From positions 18,643,608 through 18,707,607 of the forward strand of contig NC_088300.1 in the NCBI RefSeq assembly GCF_032854445.1: a DNA stretch of 64,000 nucleotides, written 5' to 3'. A program made the position numbers and the translations under genes. This DNA comes from Liolophura sinensis. Lineage: Eukaryota > Mollusca > Polyplacophora > Chitonida > Chitonidae. The stretch's first letter is position 1, and each line of letters opens with the position of its first letter. Below the pieces are notes generated by a model, which saw nothing but the letters and a program-made list of their open reading frames with translations, was not told the DNA's origin and did not search any database. Of this stretch, positions 12,701 through 24,365 are shown in pieces.

Positions 12701-15700
12701 CAGGAGGTAAGTCAGATATCTGGCGAAAGTTGGCGGTTTGCTCCGGGCTTTCCAGCCTCCTCCGCCCAAAAACTTTACCACTGTTTAACACCCATGAAAC
12801 AAATAAATATATAATTAATAAATATCATCGGTTTCAACATGGCTTTCCACATTTATCATTGTCATTCCTTTCATCGATTTTGTGGATATATTTCAGGTTT
12901 CTGCGTCAGTCCGCACGATTTACCACCTAAACAGAACTTTCTGGCTGAAATTTTCAGCAAATTTGCAGACAAGACTTCAAAACTCATTAATGTACACGGT
13001 AGGTGTACGCTATAAAAGGCTTCAATTAGTGTTGTTTGTGTTGAATGTGATATGAACTTTTTTTACCGCTCCGCAATTTATACAGACTGCTCTTCATTTT
13101 ATTTAAAAATTAAGAAAAAACCTGTTTCCACATATTTCTAAATTCTTAGTTTTTAATATGATATAACATTTTGTCTGTATTTCTAGTTTATGTAACACAT
13201 CTGTTTGTCACATTTGGAAAAGCTTTTCAGTTATTTGGCATATGTCGGCTACTTCATTCTTAAAGTTGTTGTCCTCCCAAAAATTAACTCACCGCTGTGA
13301 AGTATGTTTGCGTACGGCCTTGGACCTCAATCGTATAAATTAATCCACTAAAATCGAAATCTCTGTCAGATTCTCAGGTTGACCGCGTGACTGTAAACAA
13401 CTGCATGTAAAAATCACCACAAAAATTACGTGACAATCATTTAGAAAAATATTATAATTTTCAGGGTTGGAGGAGTTGCTAAAGGATATTGGTATTGGCG
13501 GAACAGAAGAGCACGCCGACCATGACGAGCATGAGGGCCACGACCATTCTACTTCCCGAAAAAAGCGAGAGGCAGATTCGAACTCCCTGATGAGGAGGAA
13601 GAGGAGGGAAGCAGGGCATAATCATGATCATGATCATGACAATTCCAATGTGACGAACTATGTAAGGGTCAGATCCAACATGAACTAACTTTTATCCGAA
13701 AAACTCACAAAACCTGTATCAAATTCACCCAACAGAAATTGCGCAAAGAGACAGTCGTCAAGTTCCCTGTCTGTCTGGAAGAACTCACAAACATGATATT
13801 CTTGAAAGAGGTCAAAGTCCCAAAATATGAACAAGATCAAATGTACCAGGATCGAGTGGGTGTTAAAATTATAAAATGAAAACAAACCCTGAAGAACCTG
13901 TTCCATGTCTAATTAAGTCAAAGTACCCGCATAATCGAGTAAAAGTGGTAGTTAGGTACATGGAATTACAAATAAAGTAATTAAAACAAAATAGATTACA
14001 TATGGCGAGTAAATATGTATTTTACATTTCATTTTTACATTTTCCACTAACAGCTGGAAAGTCTCTCTTTCGACGCAAAAGTTGGCAAACAGAAATTCCT
14101 TCCAATACTTGTAACACCGTACATCAAATTATGGCAAATACGATTGTAAATGATGGACTAATCCATCTATTAATCTGTTTAAGTGAAAAATTCTTCAGTA
14201 TAACACCAATCAAATAAATGAATGAATTTCTTGTCACCACAGTGTTACTCAGCTGAACAGCTTCTGCAGATATTTGAAGACAACAGTACCGCATCTCTGG
14301 ACGCTACTTCGTTTGAGTCTCTCTGTCCATCAATCGTCCAGCAGCTGGTTTCTGGAGCTTGTACTGAAGAAAAAGAGACGATTGTGAAAACGTCGACCAT
14401 TGCAGAATGTAAGAAAATATGTCTTCACATACGATGTAGGGAGTTGTGCTTCTAAGGTGAATCTGTAATTAGGGCCTAGTTATCCGAAAGAAATCAATGT
14501 TCCGAATCAAATTGTAGACCATGATACAATTATCTAGCGAAATCTCTCCTGAAATCTCAATACATTACTGTAGCTAGCTGTATGTACGCTTGCATTGTGG
14601 CTGAACCGAGTACTTGTTTGCTGTCAGGTGAATTTTCTGAGCCATTGATTTTTAAGGTCTGGTTCCTCAACACAATGTCGTGTTTCGAACCCACAGCAAA
14701 CGAAGCAACTATGCCACGTTGCGAACCAATAACAAACAGAGACGTTATGCCCTGTTGATCACCCATAGCAAACGGGACTGTTATGTGATGTTGCCCACTC
14801 ACAGTAAACAGAACCGTTACGTTTTGTTTTCCACTCATGGCAATCGGCCGTTCTTTCTGTTGCCCACTCATGGCAATCGACCGTTATTTCTGTTGCCCAC
14901 TCATAGGAAACGGAATCGTTATTTGATGTTTCCCACACATAGCAAACAGAAGCGTTATGTCCTGTTCAAATCCTTGGCGTGTAAATCATCTTATGTGAAA
15001 TTTTTAAGGAAATAAGATGTTTCATTTTACCTGGATGCTTTGGTTTATATTAATGTCTACTGCGGCCATAGTTCAATGAGAAAGTGACCGGCCCGGATAG
15101 CACAGTTGGTAGAGCGTCCGCTTCGGGAGCGGTACATTCAAGATCAATCCTGGGTCGAGTCGTACCTAAGACTTTAAAAGAGGAAGTTGTAACTTCCTCG
15201 CTTGCCGTTCAGCATGAAGGGGATAGTGCAACGACTGGTTGACCCGTATCAGTATAATGGCTCGGGTGGGATGCCTTACTTGCCTTCGGTGAGTCGTCTC
15301 AGTGAAGCAGCCCTAGATAAAAGAGCGGTGGAAATCCGTCCTGCGACAAGGAGGCACATTACATACACCCTAAGGATTCCTTCGTCGTCATATGACTGAA
15401 AAATTGTTGAGTGCGACGTTAAACCCCAAGCACTATGAGAAAATGTCCACGGTACTACATTTGAGGCATAATGTTTCTAACAGAATGAATGAATTAACGA
15501 CTTAGGTTATGTGTGACCAGATGCCAACTATCACGTTGTTGTCGCTGCTTTATTTTAGTTCACTTCGCCATACGACTCTCTAGTCTGTCCAGCGCTTGGT
15601 TATATTATAGCCACATCCAGTGTAAATGTGTGCAGCTTTGTCCCTTGTTTGCGCTGTATTTTGAGTCAGGTTTTATCTTTTTGTTTAACGTGTCTCCGAA

Positions 15701-18700
15701 TCTGATTGGGCGAGACACAACCATGGTGATGATTTCTTCTTATTTTTTTTATATAGCGTACGGATACGGAACGTTGGCTGTGTTTATAATCACGCTCTGC
15801 ACATTGCTTGGGGCTGTGTTTGTCGCCATCAAGAACGACAGTTTCAAACGACGTCTGATGGCCTTCATGCTATCCATTGCTGTAGGAACATTGTTAGGAG
15901 ATCCAGCTCTCCACCTGATTCCTGAGGTAAGATGTATTTTCGGAAATTTTTGTCGATATGAATGTGATAATACATGTATTTCAGAAAGAGAAGGTGGATT
16001 ACCTACGGGGCATCTAAATTGTATAGATTGGTTTTTGCAAAATATTTCACATTTGCATGCCATCGGTCTAATTTCTTTCTTTTTATAATTCGTCCATCTT
16101 GATTACCGTTTGATCTTGAATGTCCATTTGATAATTGAGAATTATATTAGAATACCCAATTTTAATTAATATCATTGCGCAAAATATATGGTGTATTGGT
16201 GTATATACCATTATAGAGATTATGTTGATGTTTGAGGTGACTGATCCATGTCTAACACCAAGGGTACTGCCATTGGAGACGACATTAAGAAAAGCAGTTG
16301 AGAAGCCTTAGCGGATGTATTGCAAGCGGAATCCAGAGTAATGTGACAAAAATGGCGAGCATGTTGCAGTTTCTCCTCTTTTTCTCTTGCAGGCTACAGG
16401 AATACATGCACACGAAGAGGGCGCCCATGTGCATGACCACGACACTGTATTGGTGGAGCCCTACGTGTGGAAGATGACAGCGCTGTTAGCCAGTTTTTAC
16501 GCTTTTTTTCTTCTTGAGCTGATCATGAACAAAAGTTCGGGTGGTCATTCTCACGGACATGATGACTTTGACGTCCCGGTAAGGCTGGTCCGTGCAGATG
16601 TAATAGTCCTTCAAATTATTATCATTTATAGTTTATGACGTTGTTTGTGTGGCTCCTTTCCTTTATTTATTTCATAGGTGTTTTACGCCCTACTCCAAAT
16701 TATTTCATTTATACGATGCCGGCCAGCATAATGGTGGGGAGAAATCCGGCTCGTATTATAACCATTCTTTAATGAGTTGTTTTCAATGGATACCCAGGTT
16801 GCCATTGGTGGTAGGCCTACTTGAGTATCATAATAGGTTAGTCATTTCATGCTTCAATCGGTAAATTACTTAGGCGCCTAATATTGTCCACGTCTGTTAA
16901 TTTTCAAAATCAATTGCAAGTGTGTATGTAAGGCAATCATATTCTACAAAATATTCCCATCAAATGTCAGCTTGTTTCACATGACATAAATCAGTCGGTG
17001 AAACTTGTGAATAACGAATGCTACAATGCAAAATTTGACTTGCAATTCTTGCATTATATACGTTCTATATTTTACTGAATAGAACGAATGCGTCAAAAAT
17101 GTTTACCGTCACAATAACATATATGTAATTCTTTGTCTCTGCTATTTAGCCTGGAAAAATGGATGTAGAGGCATTTCCTGAAACAGAAGAGGAGAAAACG
17201 GCGAACAGAGGTACACACATACATACACATTTCGTTTATGGGCCTATTTTATGCGCTGAGCCATCAGCTATTTTATTATACCGGATAGCCTCAAAACTTA
17301 ATTTACGTTACCCATATGTGAATGGGTTAGGGTAGGAAAGTATTGACTGTCAAAGCAGCAACTCTCAAAAAAACACACGGCAGATGTGTAATAATACAAC
17401 GCAAAGGGGAGACTACCTGACACGACCAAAAATAAATGTGATGTAGCACATATATTGTATAATGTACTGCATTGCATTTGTGACGTCACTTCAATGACGC
17501 CACAGCGTGCAACATCAGTCGAGGTGATATTATCCATTTGGGAAATGATAAATCTGAGTGGGGTAAATTAATACCCGTAGATATATTACGAGGTCTTGGG
17601 CGCTGACCTACAACATTGCGCGCTAACCCAGCTTTGGTGGCTGAATGGCAACATTGCGCGCTGATCCAGCCTTGAACGCTGACCTACAACATTGCTCACT
17701 GACCCGGCCGTGTAGGCTGACCTACAACGCTGACCCAGTCTTGGATACCGTCTTGGACGCTGACTTACAACAATGTTCGCAGACCCAGTCTTCGTCGCTG
17801 ACTTACAACACTGGGCACTGAACCAGTCTTGGACGCTGACTATACATCATTGCTCGCTGACCGCGCAGTGGACGCTGACCGAATATTATGTGCTTGCTGA
17901 TCTAACATTACGTACTGACCTAGCATTACGTACTGATCTAATACTACTTGTTGGTTTAACTAAATTAATGCATGGTTGTTATATACTTCATGTTCGGGGC
18001 TAATTTACCCCAAGGTTCAGCTTAAATCATGCAAAGGACAGACCTTTCAATGCGCAGTTTCATAGTTAAGGTTGGGGCCTATACGCATATATGCGTGGTT
18101 ATTACATCTACGCTGGCAATGCCCTCAGGCACGAGCATTCGATGTTATGTCATGCGCAGGTCAGCCCTTTGCTCATTGTAGAGGCCAGAATAACGCTTAA
18201 CTCTGACATGGAAACGTTCTTGAAAACGTTCTCAGTCCTGTATTTTCTAACGGATAAACACCATGTTTTATTGTGGGAAGAAGAGATTTGGCCAACTATT
18301 GCTACGTTTAACGTCAAGCAATGGCCACAATTTTTCCCTGACGACTATAAAACACAAATATATCTAACGAATGAGAATCTTTTGAAGGTTTTTACGTTTT
18401 GCTCCTGTAATTTGTAACTATAGGACCTGTATAGTATTGTGCAGAATACTGGCAATGAAAGCTGGTAAATCATGGCGAGTGTTCTGTGTTCCTCAGCGCT
18501 AGTAATCATGGTGATCCTGGGCGACGCCCTTCATAACTTTGCGGACGGAATGGCCATTGGTGCGGCGTTTAGCCTCTCGGTCACCGGCGGAATCTCCACG
18601 TCTATCGCCATACTCTGCCACGAGCTACCCCACGAGCTAGGTGAGTCACTGAACAAACATATTATAATCTAAACGGAGAAATGCTGTCTATTCTAAAGCG

Positions 18701-20103
18701 ACTTCCTGTTTTGTTTTTTGGGGGGTTTTTTGCTAAATGTTTTTTTTTTTTGCTGCATGTATTTAGTCCTTATGTGATTGTTTCATTCATGTCCTTATAT
18801 TGTTTATCGTTAACTTCAACAAACCAACTAACCATCTGTTCTAAAGGTGAAATTAAATTAGTTGTCATTTGTTCCCTCTGAGCAAGAGGACACAGTATAT
18901 CCTGCATGTGCCTAGATTTGTTACATCACAAGAACATACAGCTTCTATGCATGTAAGGAATGAAAATGTGTATCATGTTTCGTGTATTGATATAGACACA
19001 AAAAATATCGATGAAAAAAAAATGTGTTGTTACTACTCACAAATATAATAATTACTTAATTAGACTTAAGATCTTAGACTTAAGATTTTGTTGTTTTTTT
19101 CTGCAGGTGATTTTGCAGCGTTGCTTTCTGCCGGTCTCACAGTTAAGAAAGCGATGTTAATGAATTTCGTATCCGGTTGTACGGCCTTTGTGGGTCTGTA
19201 CGTGGGCCTCTCGGTGGGGGAGTCAGACGACGGGCGGACCTGGATCTTTATCGTGGCCTCTGGCATGTTCCTGTATGTTGCGCTGGCCAACCTGGTGAGT
19301 TCTAATCCACGCCTAAAATCCTTTATTATTATTATAAACATCCTTGATTCGTCACTGGAATAACATAAGCAGTGCAAATACTGAAAAAGTATGAACAAGT
19401 ACAAGTGTACTGTATGGGGATTACACAAGCATAAGTACACATTTGATAGTGTGAAAAGAAAAGGATATCCGTGTTTCTGGAAAACGATGTTTTATATTGG
19501 GTAAAGGCATCACGTAAAGCAACTCACCAATTCATTACCAGGTTCTACGGCTTCCTCCACCCGTAAAAATATTCTTGAATATGGTATTAAACATCAGTCA
19601 GTCAGTCATTCATATAAAGTGAAATATGCAATGTGTGCCTCGCAACAGTGTGTATTTATTTATTTGATTGGTGTTTTACGCCGTACTCAAGAATATTTCA
19701 GTTATACGATGGCATCCAGCATTATAGTCAGAGGAAACCGGGTAGAACTCGGGGGGAAACCACGACCATCCACAAGTTGCTGGAAGACCTTCCCACGTGC
19801 GACCGGAGAAGAAGCCAACATGAGTTGGACTTGTACTCACATCGACCGCATTGATTAAGTTAATATATTACAGGTTTTGCAATCTATCATGTAATATTGC
19901 TATACATTAATATTTATGTTCTAGTGTTATAATGACGATCATCATATTGTCTTTATTCTCTTCACCAGGTACCGGAGGTAATGAGAATGTTCCGGACCGC
20001 CAAGGATTCTGTGATAATGTTTATCTGTATCAACGCTGGGATTTTGACGGGATTTGCTGTCATGCTTGTCATAGCCATTTTTGAAAAGCACATACGAATC
20101 TGA
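9792..20103 (+). CDS. SLC39A12: Zinc transporter ZIP12/ZIP4-like (SLC39A, LIV-1 subfamily), 12 exons, 678 aa
   Basis: A membrane importer of Zn2+ into the cytosol. Exons: 9792-10001, 10582-10947, 12266-12377, 12897-12998, 13465-13661, 14243-14408, 15757-15926, 16393-16578, 17150-17210, 18497-18640, 19107-19294, 19969-20103. All joins are GT-AG and phase-consistent. Residues 1-19 form a signal peptide. Residues 20-384 are the ectodomain, with a helical domain, a His-rich linker with two multibasic sites (residues 280-321) and the Cys-bounded [11 protein letters not shown]...LCPSIVQQL...AC membrane-proximal domain. The transmembrane part starts near residue 386. The metal site shows HNFADG (536-541, TM4) and HELPHELG (565-572, TM5), the LIV-1 signature. 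Length and order match human ZIP12 (691 aa), including ILQGFC and CYSAEQL counterparts. ZIP4 is the close alternative, and this may be the joint invertebrate ortholog. The start was chosen for the signal peptide. Upstream in-frame ATGs would extend it through intron-like T-rich sequence. Confidence 0.92.
11280..11900. repeat. Two diverged copies of an interspersed repeat in zinc transporter intron 2
   Basis: The phrase TTTAGGATGGAA-TATGT occurs at about 11292 and 11667. Each is followed by a GACCTGTA-AGA-AGAA segment and later by CGATGGCAC and GAAGCGATGGTA blocks in the same order. The two copies are diverged and separated by insertions. Class unknown. Confidence 0.5.
12210..12260. repeat. 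(TTA)n-rich run next to a splice acceptor
   Basis: Imperfect TTA/ATT triplets followed by a T run directly upstream of the acceptor of zinc transporter exon 3 (12266). It probably supplies the polypyrimidine tract. Confidence 0.7.
14690..14965. repeat. Degenerate minisatellite, about 36-39 bp unit, in intron 6
   Basis: About seven or eight imperfect copies with the theme CCACTCA-AGCAAACGGAA followed by CCGTTATGT-TGTTG. Open reading frames in this stretch (both strands) are repetitive and I reject them as genes. Confidence 0.75.
15090..15433 (+). mobile_element. Full-length tRNA-derived SINE (family C) in intron 6
   Basis: Starts with a tRNA-like head (GGCCCGGATAGCACAGTTGG then TAGAGCGTCC, an A-box-like region; GATCAATCCTGGGTCGAGTC near the B box). 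A body of about 200 bp follows, ending in ATATGACTGAAAAATTGTTG and AGTGCGACGTTAAACCCCAA. A second near-full copy lies inverted at 39862-40159, which confirms the boundaries. The tRNA-like part is too degenerate to be a working tRNA gene. Confidence 0.85.
16660..16752 (-). mobile_element. SINE family A fragment in intron 8
   Basis: Reverse-complement match to the 3' half of family A: TTTATTTATTTCATAGGTGT, TTTACGCC-TACTC-AA and CCGGCCAGCATAATGGTGGG. The 5' part is lost. Confidence 0.75.
17597..17885. repeat. Degenerate tandem repeat in intron 9
   Basis: Many imperfect repeats of a roughly 35-40 bp phrase mixing GCTGACCTACAACATTGC and CTGACCCAGTCTTGGACGC. Strongly diverged, with no coding potential seen. 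Confidence 0.75.
19550..19608 (+). repeat. SINE family A, 3'-end relic in intron 11
   Basis: Contains TTCCTCCACCCGTAAAAATA, TTCTTGAATATGGTATTAAA and CAGTCAGTCAGTCATT, a diverged 3' end of family A in sense orientation. Confidence 0.55.
19655..19857 (-). mobile_element. SINE family A, nearly complete copy in intron 11
   Basis: Antisense copy with a TTTATTTATTTGATTGGTGT tail side, the conserved middle, and part of the tRNA-like head at its right end (TTGGACTTGTACTCAC is the reverse complement of a B-box-like segment). It lies between exons 11 and 12 of the zinc transporter. No clear target-site duplication was found. Confidence 0.85.
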
Positions 20104-20138
20104 AAGCAATCATAAACAGGTGACGAATCCAACAATAT

Positions 20139-20345
20139 TTATTTATTTATTTGATTGGGTTTTTACGCCGTACTCAAGAATATTTCACTTATACGACGGC
20201 GGCCAGCATTATGGTGGGAGGAAACCGGCCACAGCCCGGGGGAAACCCACGACCATCCGCAGGTTGCTGGCAGACCTTCCCACTTACGGCCGGAGAAAAA
20301 GCCAGCATGAGCTGGACTTAAACTCACAGCGACCGCATTGGTAAA
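20139..20345 (-). mobile_element. SINE family A in the zinc transporter 3' UTR, with target-site duplication
   Basis: Antisense insertion 35 bp after the stop codon at 20103. It is flanked by the 10-bp direct repeat CCAACAATAT (20129-20138 and 20346-20355), a clear target-site duplication. It carries the tail, the body (GGAGGAAACCGGCCACAGCC, CGACCATCCGCAGGTTGCTG) and the B-box end. Unless the transcript ends within the first few dozen bases, the element is part of the 3' UTR. Confidence 0.88.
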
Positions 20346-21154
20346 CCAACAATATATATACATTCATTTCACCTGGACTGCTATAATGGAAATGTTCGAA
20401 TGGTTCATAACGACATATCAAGTATCTATCAATCAGTCTTTGCTGCATCTCATATTCAAAACTATGTTTTAAATGCATTTAGACACCTGCCTCCCTATAC
20501 ATAAATGCAGTAAGGTACTTTAACCCAAGCAATGGCGGCTCCGGCCCAAGCCAGATTGACCATTAATTATCCTGATGTAATACAGGACTCCTGTGTCATC
20601 AGTTTGCACACAAATCGTCATCGCAAACGGAGAGAACATGGCAGCAAAAAGGATTACTATACACAGCTTGGACCAGGATTACTTTATGTCGACCGGAAAT
20701 GTTTCCCAATATCCCGGTTACGGTAATATGATTGGTCAGTCAGCGATCATGTGCCAGATTGTAAAACAAGGTGTACAGTTTAAAGCCAGCTTATTAAGTT
20801 AATATCATATGACCTGTATATAATACATTTAATATATATATATATTAGCTTTCTATGGATGGAATACGGTCACTTGATACATATCCCCAAATGCTATAAT
20901 GCTTGTATAAGAAAGTATATGGTGATGTCTTTTGCAAGCACTTATCACCACACAAGCCAAACTTTTATATGCACTTTCTCATTTGTCATTTGCACGGTGT
21001 GATTTATTTTTTTTAAGTCTCAGAATATTTTTTTCATTTATTGGGATCATAAACTGTTTGTTTCATATTGCTAGAAAGCATTAACACACCAAAACACAAA
21101 GTCGTATTGACACAACGGTATTGTTATGTTGCCACAGGCTGTATTATTTCCTAT

Positions 21155-21442
21155 ACTATTCGGTGTGCCTGATCAAGAGGTAGAGCGTCCATTCTGCTTT
21201 TACTATAGGCTCATACTTGTAAGATTGAAAACTGGCAACTTCGGTATAGTTCTCCTGGCTTCTATCTCACAACATGACGAAAGAATAGGAGAAGAATTGG
21301 CAGCTCCTTGTTAGTGTAAGGTGCCGTGCATATCATGTCTAGTGACTTGGGCATAATGTTCCAGTGAGGCAGCACCATGAATATGAGATATCTTCGTGGT
21401 ATTACTGAAATATTGTTAAAGCGACGTTAAACCCGAATAAAA
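21155..21442 (+). mobile_element. Probable tRNA-derived SINE with family-C-like 3' end
   Basis: Begins with an A-box-like phrase (GCCTGATCAAGAGGTAGAGC) and ends with ACTGAAATATTGTTAAAGCG, ACGTTAAACCCGAATAAAAC, which is close to the family C end but has a different body. It may be a separate SINE lineage sharing that tail. Confidence 0.6.
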
Positions 21443-21805
21443 CCAAGTGATTCCTTTTCGTTTGCGTTAAAATATAGGCCAATACTTTATTTAATTCCTT
21501 TAAATTATGTTTATTGTGATACAGTACATATATAAATCTACTGTAAATACATTCAACGAACATATAAACGCATAAACCAAAAACGCTATTTTAAAATGAG
21601 CCGCAAAATTATTTATTTGTTCACTGATTGATTTGTTTTCGTCAAATAAATTGTCCCAATTGAAATGGAAATTGAAGCCATGAATACTTACCCTTAAATT
21701 AATGAGTTAACACGTTATTTAATACTGAGTGAAACAATATAAAAATTTGCATAGTGTATTTATATGTTGAATATACAGAGCATATGTAATGAGTGACCCG
21801 AAGAC

Positions 21806-21905
21806 ATCAAATTTATTAAACGAGAGTAGTTTGTTTTCATTTGTTCCTTGCCGGAGGCTCGGAACAAATGAAAACAAACTACTTTTTGAGTTTAATAAAT
21901 TTGAT
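21806..21905. repeat. 100-bp palindrome (foldback)
   Basis: Inverted repeat with arms of about 45 bp. The left arm runs from ATCAAATTTATTAAAC through AGTAGTTTGTTTTCATTTG to TTCC. The right arm is its complement, GGAACAAATGAAAACAAACT to TTTAATAAATTTGAT. The loop is about 12 bp (TTGCCGGAGGCTC). Both strands therefore encode the same short peptide, which is why mirrored ORFs appear here. Confidence 0.9.
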
Positions 21906-22079
21906 ATCGAGTGCAACGAATTTCATATCCTTTCATATCCTCTGCGGAACTCGCGGAAGGTTAAGACTCGCTTTTGTTAAAACGCGGATTTTAGCGCGGT
22001 TTTAAGAAAACCGCGCCCTCCGAGGGTACGAGGAAGGCGCGGTAAAAATGGCCGCTATCAGCCAACATATGAAACCATA

Positions 22080-22361
22080 CATGTTGACATTTGCAGACGA
22101 CAAGAAAAAGTTGTAAAAAGTAGTGCGTGTACAGCCGTGTTGTAACTTTTGATTGTTACATCACAATTAGATGAATGAAAAGATACACGGACCAATCAAA
22201 ATTTTGACATTTTGATTGTCGGAATTTAAATATGTCGGAATAAATTCCGACATTTTGATTGGTCCGTGTATCTTTTCATTCATCAAATCGACCAATCAAA
22301 AGTTACCACTCGGCTGTACGGGCGCTCCTTTTTTTTACAACTTGTCCGCAAATGTCAACAT
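22080..22361. mobile_element. Nested long inverted repeat, MITE or foldback element
   Basis: A 282-bp inverted repeat. The outer arms are imperfect: TGTTGACATTTGC-GAC-A near 22083 is mirrored by TTGTCCGCAAATGTCAACA near 22360, and GTACAGCCG and TAACTTTTGATTG are mirrored likewise. The inner arms are a perfect 32-bp pair (GATGAATGAAAAGATACACG... at about 22170, complement at about 22257-22289). The centre holds two further short TCGGAAT palindromes. No ORF. The structure fits a non-autonomous DNA transposon, but no target-site duplication was confirmed. Confidence 0.85.
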
Positions 22362-23439
22362 GGCCGACTTTTGACCACGAGATATCGTAAAACTTGACCA
22401 AAAAGGACGCGCAAGAGTTATAAATGTAACAAGATATAATCGAATCAATGTGGAAATTGCACTTTTCGTAAGATAAGGAAACGGCTCTACTGGGCCCTGA
22501 GGGTTTATTATATAGTTGCGCCATTTAGTGGCAGGGGGAGAGAACCGCGCATTGGCAGCCTGTTTCAATGTCGCTGCTTGATTAGGCCCACTTTTTCGTG
22601 GTAGAGTGCAAGTTTCTTTTGATTGCGTGTGCGAGAGCCACATGGGCGGACGTGCTCACTTGTACTCAGTGAAGAAATCTGATTGTTCACGAATGGTTTA
22701 GCGCGCGCAATTGAAGCGGTTCCCGTGTGCTAACGCTAAAAATAGAACCCGTGAAGAATAAATGATGTACGTCGACGTTTTCTCTTACATAAACAAAAGC
22801 CGTCTTTGTTTGCTAGAAAGATGGACAATTTTCTGATAAAAAAAACGATGTTTTGAGGATGTTCCATGGCCAAATTGGTAAACTGGTGATGTTTAATGGG
22901 TGACGCAATATGTTTTAATCTCGATGGTTGAGACTTTTACGTAAAAGACGTATCGTTTATTTTTAAGACGTCGCATACGAATGACTGAGGTGCTAGTGTT
23001 TTATACAATACAATGGCAAGTTTGAGTCCCCAAATATCACCCCCGCACATACGCAAAAGGGTAAAATTTTAAAAGAAATAAATATTGGTGTTTCGTTCAA
23101 ATTCTTGTCAGATTTTTCGAAGTCATTATCGTTTACACTGAAAATCGTCCGCATTTACAATACCATCATTACCGTTAGAAGTAAAAACATACCCATTTGA
23201 GAAAAAACGTGTTACATGTCGCAAGAGTTTAGTGTGCACTCCTTCAATAAAATTGATATAATGGGTCACTCATTGTATATCCTCATTTGGGCAACCATTC
23301 TTTCATAAACTGATATATTTACTCAAACTAAACATCTGTGGAACAAAAAAATTTTATTTTCATCCTAAACCATTTACACATCAAACAGCATAGAAAAATA
23401 ATTCATCATCTATCAAATAACAAATATACACAATTCACT

Positions 23440-23645
23440 ATATGTATCTGGTCACCCAAAAGTCAATGCGTCATTTAGGCGACCGCATATATGTCGCCCA
23501 AATGACACATTACCTTGTGCACAAACATTTTGTGCATTTAGGCGATCACATCTGTATATGTCGCCCAAATAACGAATTTTCATGTGATATTTTAGTTATT
23601 ATATGACCTTGTGTTTAGGTGTTAATATGTCGCACAAATGACAAA
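23440..23645. repeat. Degenerate repeats around GTCGCCCAAATGAC
   Basis: Recurring phrases CATTTAGGCGA-C-CAT-T and ATGTCGCCCAAATGAC, partly inverted relative to each other, at intervals of roughly 60 bp. The motif recurs later at 23930-24000 (GGTCGCCCAAAGTTAAGC, CAGTCGCCCAAGTACA). Confidence 0.6.
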
Positions 23646-23929
23646 TTTTCATACATTTTAAGACAATGTTGTATATATCAAAGTTGCTAGAAAGATAGGA
23701 TTCCCATAAACACCAAGAACCTTTGGAGAGAAATGTGTACCTTTTTAAAAGACCTGTGTAGATTTCCTAAAGCCACCACTTATTTGGGGTTATTTATCTT
23801 TACACCACTTATTTATCTAGGCTTCTTGTAAAGATGTATTCCCAACTATGCCAATTTTCATACCTTTTAAGACAATGTTGTTTATATCAAAGTTGTTAGA
23901 AATATAGGATTCCCATAAACACCAAGAAT
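23644..23929. repeat. 77-bp direct repeat pair
   Basis: 23644-23720 and 23852-23929 are near-identical. Shared phrases are AATTTTCATAC, TTTTAAGACAATGTTGT, TATATCAAAGTTG and GATTCCCATAAACACCAAGA. They are offset by 208 bp, with unrelated AT-rich DNA between. Confidence 0.85.
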
Positions 23930-24012
23930 GGTCGCCCAAAGTTAAGCTGGTCACCTAAATGACTTTTTATTTCAAAACAGTCGCCCAAGTACACAACATA
24001 TACTTCATACAC

Positions 24013-24365
24013 ACAGTCATTCAGACGACCATATATAAGAGAATGTCGTGTATGACTATTTTTGGTTGACCAGTGTTTACACAGGGTCATTCAGACAACC
24101 ATATATAAGAGAATGTCACAAATGTCTGCCTTTGGTCGACCAGTGTTTACACGGTGTCATTCAGACGATCACATAAAACAGAATGCTGTATATGTCTGCC
24201 TTTGGTAGACCATCTTTTACACAGTGTCATTCAGACGCCCCTATATGAGAATGTCGAATGTATCCCTTTCGTAGACCAGTGTTTACACGGTGTCATTCAG
24301 ACGGAATGTTGTACATGTCTGCCTTTGTTCGACTAATGTTTACAGTGTCGTTCAGACGACCGCAT
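24013..24365. repeat. 70-bp tandem repeat, about five copies
   Basis: Units start at TCATTCAGACG: 24018, 24088, 24158, 24228, 24293 and 24348. The first four are spaced exactly 70 bp, the last two are shortened. Each has GAATGT, TATGTCTGCCTTTGGT and GACCAGTGTTTACAC blocks. The short repetitive ORF at 24154-24336 is a by-product. Confidence 0.9.

Noticed and set aside
13685-13906. 73-codon minus-strand ORF in intron 5
   Set aside because: Not recognised, lies opposite the zinc transporter, no supporting signals.
15090-15165. tRNA gene
   Set aside because: The A/B-box-like head does not fold into a full cloverleaf with a good T arm and is fused to a SINE body repeated at 39862-40159.
15513-16088. 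191-codon ORF taken as a whole
   Set aside because: Only 15757-15926 is real (zinc transporter exon 7). The flanks are intron read-through.
20638-20728. Possible first coding exon starting MAAKRITIHSLDQDY and ending at GGTAATA
   Set aside because: It looks protein-like and has a donor-like end, but no matching downstream exon on the plus strand was found before ATG14, which has its own N-terminus.
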